A stretch of DNA of 12,351 nt from Methyloglobulus sp. (GTDB lineage: Bacteria > Pseudomonadota > Gammaproteobacteria > Methylococcales > Methylomonadaceae). Every line of letters starts with the position of its first letter. The first letter of the stretch is position 1. Below the pieces are notes generated by a model. That model was not told the DNA's origin, ran no database searches, and saw only the letters and a program-made list of their open reading frames with translations. Shown piece after piece: positions 7,976 to 12,351 of this stretch. Location of the stretch: contig JABFSV010000474.1 in the NCBI GenBank assembly GCA_013140405.1, positions 1 through 12,351 on the forward strand, given 5' to 3'. Made by a program: the position numbers and the translations under genes.

Positions 7976-8920
7976 TTAGAACTTAGCACGGCTAACCACA
8001 TAAACGCCGATTAACACCAAACAAGTTCCTGCCAATTGTGCCACTGTGAGTGCTTCGCCCAACAGGAAAAAGGCTAATATCAAGGTTCCTACCGGGCCGG
8101 CAGAACTAATGATAGACGCTGACCCTGCACCAATCCGCTGAATCCCTGCGTTCATTAGAAATGACGGAAGGACTGTTGAAAATATCGCCATGATGCTTGC
8201 TAAACCATAAACGCTGGCTGGTAGCTGTAATGGATAACCGCCGTGTCTGATGATGAAATGCAAACCCGTCACTACACAAGCCACAGTCATAGAATAAGCG
8301 GTAAAGCGTATAGCACCGATCCGTTTGATCAACACCCCGCTACCAACCATAAAAATCGCAAAAGTCATGGCACTACTGGCAACATACGCAGATCCCAACA
8401 GTAAGTTCGGAGAATTCGACTGCATCTGATGGTCAGCGTACACCAAAAGTATTCCGGCATAACTGAGCATTAACGCAAAGGCTTGGCGACGATTGATGGC
8501 TTTCCGGTAAACCCCTGCCGTCAAAAGTACAACAAAAGTTGGGTAAAGATACAAAATCAAACGCTCAAGTCCCGCAGAAATATAGGTCAGCCCTTCAAAA
8601 TCCAGCAAGCTGGACAAGTAGTAGCCCAAGAACCCCAACACCATAATCATCAACCAGTCTTGTGTTCTCATCCGTTGACTGTCGCTTATTTGCTTCGATG
8701 GTCGATTAGACCACACCGCAACAACCAGGAAGAACGGCAAGGAAATTGCCATCCGCAGCAACATCAAGGTAATGGCATCAAGTTGAGGGCTGTTAGCGTA
8801 CGCTAATTTGACCAGGATGGATTTAGCTGAAAAACCAAATGCGGCCAGTAACACAAACACACAGCCGATAACGATCTGCTGGCTATGTTGCTCTGCGGTG
8901 AGGGGTGTTGCAGTTTGCAC
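7976..8920 (-). CDS. EamA/DMT superfamily transporter
   Basis: 314 residues, almost entirely hydrophobic, with about ten membrane helices arranged as two EamA repeats (roughly residues 16-150 and 170-312). The second repeat ends in the common LLGEALTVAQLAGTCLVLIGVYVV-type segment. EamA proteins export or import small metabolites such as amino acids or nucleosides; the substrate here cannot be predicted. The start is GTG at 8920-8918: a full AAGGAG (8932-8927) lies 6 bases before it. An upstream ATG at 8936-8934 is out of frame. Its probable promoter is at 9158-9130, giving a leader of about 200 nt with an inverted repeat that encloses the Shine-Dalgarno and the start codon, so post-transcriptional control is likely. 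It diverges from the Xre-RES module and converges on the Ntn-hydrolase-like gene. Confidence 0.88.
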   Translation of the reverse strand: MQTATPLTAEQHSQQIVIGCVFVLLAAFGFSAKSILVKLAYANSPQLDAITLMLLRMAISLPFFLVVAVWSNRPSKQISDSQRMRTQDWLMIMVLGFLGYYLSSLLDFEGLTYISAGLERLILYLYPTFVVLLTAGVYRKAINRRQAFALMLSYAGILLVYADHQMQSNSPNLLLGSAYVASSAMTFAIFMVGSGVLIKRIGAIRFTAYSMTVACVVTGLHFIIRHGGYPLQLPASVYGLASIMAIFSTVLPSFLMNAGIQRIGAGSASIISSAGPVGTLILAFFLLGEALTVAQLAGTCLVLIGVYVVSRAKF

Positions 8921-8956
8921 AAGATTCTCCTTTCATTGGAAATTGCGAATCTTGCG
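8918..8956 (-). promoter_or_regulatory. Start-codon-sequestering hairpin in the EamA leader
   Basis: On the minus strand CGCAAGATTC (8956-8947) pairs with GAATCTTGTG (8927-8918) over 10 bases including one G-U; the core CAAGATTC/GAATCTTG is perfect. The last three bases of the right arm are the GTG start codon. The 19-base loop holds most of the AAGGAG Shine-Dalgarno. If formed in the mRNA it should block initiation. An upstream copy of ATCTTGT (9000-8994) could compete for the left arm. Confidence 0.5.
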
Positions 8957-8978
8957 GGGGAACTTAATGGAAAATAGC

Positions 8979-9015
8979 ACCAAAGCAACCGGAACAAGAT
9001 CCGCTTTGCTTTGGT
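8979..9015 (-). repeat. Long stem-loop in the EamA leader
   Basis: The inverted repeat ACCAAAGCAA (8979-8988) / TTGCTTTGGT (9006-9015) gives a perfect 10-base stem. It continues past a small internal bulge into CGGA (8990-8993) / TCCG (9000-9003), closing a 6-base loop. In the minus-strand RNA that loop reads UCUUGU, complementary to GCAAGA in the left arm of the start-codon hairpin. On the minus strand the stem is followed by GCTATTTTCC, so a weak terminator role is an alternative reading. Confidence 0.55.
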
Positions 9016-9129
9016 AAATAACGATATAAATCAATCCATAACAATGCGGTGGTAAGCGATAATAATCTTTCGCAGCCAACGCACTTGGTGTTTTACAGAA
9101 AAAAAGTTCATTAATGGATTCATGGGGTT

Positions 9130-9158
9130 ATTCTATGAGCAGCGGTGCTAATTGTCAA
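9130..9158 (-). promoter_or_regulatory. Strong sigma70 promoter, probably for the EamA gene
   Basis: On the minus strand a perfect -35 TTGACA (9158-9153), a 17-base spacer and -10 TAGAAT (9135-9130) are visible. The expected start of transcription is about 9123, placing some 200 bases of leader before the GTG start of the transporter gene. It is the best promoter match in the 413-base gap between the EamA gene and the antitoxin gene. The rest of that gap contains the leader structures and the toxin-antitoxin promoter. Confidence 0.65.
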
Positions 9159-9253
9159 ACAAAGGCATTTTTCGCTCTGTCTCATCCAAACTTACTTAAT
9201 TTTCTTAGCGTGGTTTTAGCTCAACGAATGACTAATTTAGGCCGTCATAATAA

Positions 9254-9267
9254 GTCTATATATAGAC
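9254..9267. promoter_or_regulatory. Palindromic operator candidate of the Xre-RES module
   Basis: GTCTATATATAGAC is a perfect 14-base palindrome. Its right half overlaps the putative -35 hexamer of the antitoxin promoter and it lies 67 bases before the antitoxin start. Type II antitoxins of the Xre/ParS group repress their own promoter by binding such palindromes, so binding here would exclude RNA polymerase. Binding by this antitoxin is inferred from position and symmetry. Confidence 0.55.
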
Positions 9268-9291
9268 ATATATAAATAAATAATGTATAAA
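9263..9291 (+). promoter_or_regulatory. Candidate promoter of the Xre-RES operon
   Basis: -35 TAGACA (9263-9268) and -10 TATAAA (9286-9291) are separated by exactly 17 bases, each hexamer matching consensus at 5 of 6 positions. Transcription would begin near 9298, leaving a short leader with AGGAG at 9322-9326 ahead of the ATG at 9334. The surroundings are very AT-rich, so alternative -10 boxes exist. Confidence 0.5.
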
Positions 9292-9333
9292 TGAATCATA
9301 ATTCTTCTCATATAACAAGCTAGGAGATATGTC

Positions 9334-9738
9334 ATGTTATCGGTCGAACGCGCCCAACTCCCATCGGATAGTGCCAAAGTTTCAAAAAGCGCCTTACGGA
9401 CTTATTTTAATATCGTGAACACCTGGAAACTGAATGTTGACGAAGCGATGACTTTATTAGGATTAGATTCCCGAAGTACCTATTTTAAATGGAAGAAAAA
9501 TCCCGAATCCGCCAAACTTACTTCCGATAAGTTAGAGCGACTGTCTTATATTTTTGGTATCTATAAGGCTTTGCAGATTTTATTACCGAACATTGATTCT
9601 GCCGATCAGTGGATAAAACGCCCCAATTCGGCATTACCCTTTCAAGGTAAGTCTGCGCTTGAACGTATGCTAACGGGCCACGTTGCCGATTTATATGTGG
9701 TGAGACAATATCTCGATGGGCAGCGCGGTTGGTCGTGA
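9334..9738 (+). CDS. Xre/MbcA/ParS-type antitoxin of a RES-Xre toxin-antitoxin pair
   Basis: 134 residues. The N-terminal two thirds (about 18-88) is helical and carries an Xre-like helix-turn-helix around VDEAMTLLGLDSRSTYFKWKK (residues 35-55). The C-terminal part is the toxin-binding (DUF2384/ParS) domain with its typical layout: ADQWIKRPNSALPFQGKSALERMLTG (about 90-115), then a terminal helix with a small glycine-rich end. In known RES-Xre complexes this C-terminus covers the toxin's active site. The ATG at 9334 follows AGGAG with 7-base spacing. Its stop overlaps the likely GTG start of the toxin gene by four bases (GTGA), giving coupled synthesis. The protein probably also represses the operon through the palindrome at 9254-9267. 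Confidence 0.88.
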   Translation: MLSVERAQLPSDSAKVSKSALRTYFNIVNTWKLNVDEAMTLLGLDSRSTYFKWKKNPESAKLTSDKLERLSYIFGIYKALQILLPNIDSADQWIKRPNSALPFQGKSALERMLTGHVADLYVVRQYLDGQRGWS

Positions 9739-10433
9739 TTAGCGCTTTGTCCGTAAGCCGCATCGACTGGCAACCCTGCTGGCGATTGATCCCCAGTAGA
9801 TTTCCACCCACAGGCTTATTTGACCGTGTAGCCAACCCAGAAGACCTCGAAATCATATTTGCAATCGAAGCCCTGACCAATGACCGATTAAGGGATGAAG
9901 CTGGCGACATTACCCTGGTTTTGCCAAACGACCGCATTTCAGGCCCAGGAACCACGCCGATCATGGCTGCATTCACCCATCTTAATCCTGAGGGCAGCCG
10001 CTTCACGGATGGCAGCTATGGCGTTTACTATGCCGCCAATACCATTGATACGGCAATCGCGGAGACACGTTTTCACCGTAGCCTATTTTTAGCGGCAACA
10101 AATGAGCCGCCAATTGAAATAGATATGCGAAGTTATGCGTCCAATCTGGATGTTGACTTACATGATATCCGCAACATGCAGGAAAATCTTCCTGATATCT
10201 ATGCCCCTGATCCACAGCATTATCCACAAGCACAGGCTATGGCGAAGACATTACGCAATACTGGTTCAAATGGTATTGTCTACGACAGCGTACGTTCTTC
10301 GGGTGGAGAATGTGTCGCTCTATTCAAGCCTTGCGCGTTAAAGCCAGTGCGCCAAGGCTCTCACTTTTGTTATGTGTGGAATGGGCTGGAAATCACCGAT
10401 GTTTATCAAAAAAGCACTTACATTGTGACTTGA
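9735..10433 (+). CDS. RES-domain toxin (NAD+ phosphorylase/hydrolase type)
   Basis: 232 residues from GTG at 9735, which overlaps the antitoxin stop as GTGA. A TTG two codons earlier is possible but less attractive. It belongs to the long RES subgroup, with the N-terminal WQPCWRLIPSRFPP (residues 12-25) and GPGTTPIMAAFTHL. The RES domain proper holds the conserved Arg in GSRF (Arg89; Arg17 is the other candidate), Glu110 in IAETRFH and Ser185 in YDSVRSSGGECVALF. These are the R-E-S residues that name the family. Characterised members degrade NAD+ and stop growth until the antitoxin neutralises them. All key residues are present, so the toxin looks intact. Nested inverted repeats lie about 100 bases beyond its stop, with no clear intrinsic terminator directly after the gene. 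Confidence 0.88.
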   Translation: MISALSVSRIDWQPCWRLIPSRFPPTGLFDRVANPEDLEIIFAIEALTNDRLRDEAGDITLVLPNDRISGPGTTPIMAAFTHLNPEGSRFTDGSYGVYYAANTIDTAIAETRFHRSLFLAATNEPPIEIDMRSYASNLDVDLHDIRNMQENLPDIYAPDPQHYPQAQAMAKTLRNTGSNGIVYDSVRSSGGECVALFKPCALKPVRQGSHFCYVWNGLEITDVYQKSTYIVT

Positions 10434-10529
10434 TTTTAAAGTTGCTTAATTTAGTGGGCTTAGGCGATTCTTCTTTTACACAGTGATAACAGATAAACTG
10501 AGGGTTGAACCTAATCATTTATACTGACA

Positions 10530-10618
10530 AGTGCCTAGTTGAAGCTATCGATGAACTACGAAAACCTTTCGTGCTAATATAATAGCACTGTTAAATCAGT
10601 CGCTTACTAAAAGGCACT
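10530..10618. repeat. Nested inverted repeats in the gene-free stretch after the RES toxin
   Basis: The 309 bases between the toxin gene and rpsI hold no plausible gene. Within them AGTGCCT (10530-10536) and AGGCACT (10612-10618) form a perfect 7-base outer stem. It encloses ACGAAA/TTTCGT (10558-10572, 3-base loop), GTGCTA/TAGCAC (10571-10588, 6-base loop) and ACTG/CAGT (10587-10600). Neighbouring inner hairpins overlap by two bases, so not all can be complete at once. Function unknown. Confidence 0.4.
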
Positions 10619-10689
10619 AATCCTACAAGATTATTACTATTGCCCAATAAAAACAGAAAAATAGCTGCGAATTCGCTTTTTTTATGGCC

Positions 10690-10729
10690 AAAAAAAAGGC
10701 CTGTGTTGGTAAACACAGGCCTTTTTCGA
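10690..10729. terminator. Bidirectional rho-independent terminator after rpsI
   Basis: GGCCTGTGTT (10698-10707), loop GGTA, AACACAGGCC (10712-10721): a perfect 10-base GC-rich stem. It is flanked by eight A on the left (10690-10697) and five T on the right (10722-10726). On the minus strand it ends the rplM-rpsI transcript with a run of eight U, 14 bases after the rpsI stop. On the plus strand it can stop read-through from the toxin operon. Confidence 0.92.
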
Positions 10730-10742
10730 AATAGAAAAACGC

Positions 10743-11138
10743 TTAACGTTTTGAATACTGTGGACGTTTTCTGGCTTTATGCAAACCAACTTTCTTACGT
10801 TCAACAATACGTGAATCGCGGGTTACATAGCCAGCCTGTCTAAGTGCTGGGCGTAACGTTTCATCATATTCCATCAGGGCGCGGGTCAGGCCGTGGCGAA
10901 TAGCGCCAGCTTGTCCTGAAGGGCCGCCGCCTTTAACGATTACGTTGACATCAAATTTGGTTTCCATATCAACACATTCCAATGGCTGACGTGATACCAT
11001 TTGGTCAGTTTTCCGACCAAAATAATCCTCAATCGATTTTGTGTTAATCGTAATTTTACCAGTGCCTTTAGTTGCGTAAACACGCGCTATCGCACATTTA
11101 CGGCGACCTGTTCCATAATACTGAGTTACTGCTGCCAT
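10743..11138 (-). CDS. rpsI: 30S ribosomal protein S9
   Basis: 131 residues, the standard bacterial length (E. coli S9 has 130). It starts with the [14 protein letters not shown] motif, contains the central [21 protein letters not shown] segment, and ends with the conserved basic tail [11 protein letters not shown], whose last residues reach the decoding site of the small subunit. The ATG at 11138 follows AGGAAG in the 11-base gap after rplM, so the two genes are one operon, the arrangement usual in proteobacteria. A strong terminator follows at once. No anomalies seen. Confidence 0.98.
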   Translation of the reverse strand: MAAVTQYYGTGRRKCAIARVYATKGTGKITINTKSIEDYFGRKTDQMVSRQPLECVDMETKFDVNVIVKGGGPSGQAGAIRHGLTRALMEYDETLRPALRQAGYVTRDSRIVERKKVGLHKARKRPQYSKR

Positions 11139-11149
11139 GGTCTTCCTGC

Positions 11150-11578
11150 TTAAATGTCTAAAACTTTAGGCTGTTGAGCCTGATGGTCGTGTGCTGGGCC
11201 CGCATAAACTTTCAATTTCTTAAACATGGCTCGGCCTAGTGGATTGTTTGGTAACATGCCTTTAACCGCTGTGTTGAGTATACGGTCAGGAAAGGTTTTT
11301 CTTAATTTGCCCAAGTTAACAGTCTTGAGATTACCAATGTATCCGGTGTGGTGCTGGTACAATTTGTTTTTTTCTTTAGTACCGGTCACGCCGATTTTTT
11401 CAGCATTGACGACGATGATGTAATCCCCAGTATCGACATGCGGCGTATATTCTGGCTTGTGTTTGCCACGAAGACGGAGCGCTATTTCAGAAGCCAGACG
11501 ACCCAAGGTCTTGCCTTCTGCGTCCACCACATACCAATCGCGTCTAACTTCTGCGGGTTTTGCACTAAATGTTTTCAT
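11150..11578 (-). CDS. rplM: 50S ribosomal protein L13
   Basis: 142 residues, exactly the E. coli length. Family signatures are [19 protein letters not shown] near the N-terminus, [23 protein letters not shown] (about 37-59), [13 protein letters not shown] and [23 protein letters not shown]. It is an early assembly protein of the large subunit that binds 23S rRNA. In E. coli, L13 also controls its own operon through the leader; the short leader here (about 37 bases) shows nothing I can assign to that. The Shine-Dalgarno before the ATG at 11578 is weak (AAAG). First gene of the rplM-rpsI operon. Confidence 0.98.
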   Translation of the reverse strand: MKTFSAKPAEVRRDWYVVDAEGKTLGRLASEIALRLRGKHKPEYTPHVDTGDYIIVVNAEKIGVTGTKEKNKLYQHHTGYIGNLKTVNLGKLRKTFPDRILNTAVKGMLPNNPLGRAMFKKLKVYAGPAHDHQAQQPKVLDI

Positions 11579-11621
11579 CGTTACTTTGTGTCGCTGTTAA
11601 AAGCTCAAAAAAAGAAGCGGA

Positions 11622-11650
11622 ATTCTACTAAATGTTTAGGTTTTTTACAA
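11622..11650 (-). promoter_or_regulatory. Promoter of the rplM-rpsI operon
   Basis: On the minus strand TTGTAA (11650-11645) and TAGAAT (11627-11622) stand 17 bases apart, and transcription would begin near 11615, about 37 bases before the rplM start. Position and spacing fit a sigma70 promoter. The remaining 120 bases up to the next gene show only a weak TTGATT/AATCAA repeat, at about 11752-11773, after the thioredoxin-like gene. Confidence 0.65.
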
Positions 11651-11774
11651 GTTTATTTAATGAATAAGATCGGATATATACATCTAACCATGTGTATTTC
11701 GGCGTTTCCGCGAACAATCTGCTTAAAAAGCCGAGCATTTCTTTAACGGATGTTGATTTTTTAAACTAATCAAT

Positions 11775-12351
11775 TCACCTCAGTAATTCTTGTACTTGCT
11801 TTTCCAACTCTGGATTTGAACCAAAGCTACAATCGCTGAGAATTCCGTTTTTGTCGACCAAAATGTGCGAAGGCGTTCCTTTTAGGTTAAACAATTCGAA
11901 CGTCTGTGCGTGATACTCCAGCTTTTGAAGGTATCCTTGAACTTGTTGTAATACATTCTCCCGATAATCTTTGGCTTTTTGATCGAATTTGGGGATGTGT
12001 TCTTCAATAAAGGCAGTAATTTCATCCTGACTTACTTCAGTATCACGCTTGACAAGCCGATCCATTGCCAGAGGAAAGGGAATCCTGTACGGTAAGCGAT
12101 CCGCCTGTAGGATTCCATGTTGATTTAGCGCATGCAAAGTCTCACCGACAACTTCGTGGTGATTGACGAGCTTAAGCAAATTTTCCAGGGTGTTTTTATC
12201 GAAATCTTCAAACGCCGTGGCTATGCCAAGCACGGTTAAGCCTTTGTCTGAATAACGTTGATGCAAATCCAACGCTTGTGGCAGGGAATATAAGAAACAG
12301 CCTGGGCAGTTAACCTGAAACACCTCCACCAATACGACTTTGCCCGTCAGC
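11775..12351 (-). CDS. Thioredoxin/TlpA-like protein, 5' end beyond window edge
   Basis: The frame stays open to the right edge and reads LTGKVVLVEVFQVNCPGC, the classic first strand and active site of TlpA/ResA-like proteins. The redox Cys pair CPGC has codons at 12308-12306 and 12299-12297. The cis-proline loop appears as KGTPSHILVDKNG. Between them, after the GLTVLGIATAFEDFD strand, lies an inserted helical, charged segment of about 80 residues (through the TLHALNQHG and QDEITAFIEEHIPKF regions). This makes the protein longer than plain TlpA, so it may be a specialised branch. A TTG at 12332 is in frame but falls inside the first strand, so it cannot be the true start. Whether a signal peptide or lipoprotein anchor precedes the domain is not visible. 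Family role: thiol-disulfide exchange; partner unknown. Confidence 0.85.
   Translation of the reverse strand, partial: LTGKVVLVEVFQVNCPGCFLYSLPQALDLHQRYSDKGLTVLGIATAFEDFDKNTLENLLKLVNHHEVVGETLHALNQHGILQADRLPYRIPFPLAMDRLVKRDTEVSQDEITAFIEEHIPKFDQKAKDYRENVLQQVQGYLQKLEYHAQTFELFNLKGTPSHILVDKNGILSDCSFGSNPELEKQVQELLR

Noticed and set aside
8803..8997. 64-codon minus-strand frame running through the EamA leader and start
   Set aside because: Out of frame with the transporter, no ribosome binding site of its own, and overlaps the clear coding start of the EamA protein.
8918..9123. Known riboswitch or thermosensor classes (TPP, FMN, glycine, guanidine I-III, fourU)
   Set aside because: None of the consensus boxes I know (for example CUGAGA, AGGGGC, paired ACGR loops, or four U facing the Shine-Dalgarno) is present. 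The leader is reported only as an unassigned candidate.
9518..10006. 162-codon minus-strand frame opposite the Xre-RES genes
   Set aside because: It is fully opposite two recognisable genes, has no family resemblance, and is best explained as an antisense shadow.
10530..10618. tRNA-like cloverleaf with a 7-base closing stem
   Set aside because: No T-loop GTTCRANNC consensus, no D-loop GG, no plausible anticodon arm geometry and no CCA. Inner hairpins overlap.
10668..10684. GCGAATTCGC followed by seven T as a plus-strand terminator
   Set aside because: The palindrome allows only a 3-base stem around an AATT loop, too weak by itself. The strong hairpin at 10698-10721 lies just beyond.

Overview
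The window looks like chromosomal DNA from a gammaproteobacterium of moderate to low GC. The basis is the clearly proteobacterial L13/S9 ribosomal pair, E. coli-like sigma70 promoters and a MoxR/DUF58/TgpA block. A Methylococcales-type methanotroph is possible, but nothing here proves it. I see no tRNA, rRNA, CRISPR array, transposase or integrase.

Layout. Nt 1-1272 (+) is the C-terminal part of a hybrid histidine kinase (REC-REC-HPt), cut by the left edge. It is followed after 19 bases by a FucP/GluP-type sugar permease (1292-2605, +). Converging on it is a three-gene minus-strand operon with 4-base overlaps: MoxR ATPase (6482-5577), DUF58 protein (5580-4627) and a TgpA-like membrane transglutaminase (4630-2678). 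Divergent from moxR are a small TraR/DksA-type zinc-finger protein (6588-6926, +) and a 288-residue protein (6960-7826, +) that I read as a divergent proteasome-like Ntn hydrolase. The gap before the next gene holds a chain of competing hairpins. An EamA/DMT transporter follows on the minus strand (8920-7976). Its probable promoter lies about 200 bases upstream, so the transcript would carry a long leader that can fold over the start codon.

Divergent from the transporter is a type II toxin-antitoxin pair: a Xre/MbcA/ParS antitoxin (9334-9738) and a RES-type NAD+-degrading toxin (9735-10433). A perfect 14-base palindrome overlaps the likely -35 box and is a good autoregulatory operator. A gene-free stretch with nested inverted repeats leads to a strong bidirectional terminator. 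Then come rpsI and rplM (minus strand, transcribed rplM to rpsI) with a good promoter. The right edge cuts a minus-strand thioredoxin/TlpA-like protein with a CPGC site.

Most of the window is ordinary core genome. The places worth a second look are the Ntn-hydrolase-like gene, the switch-like leader of the EamA gene, and the non-coding structures around 7863-7932 and 10530-10618.
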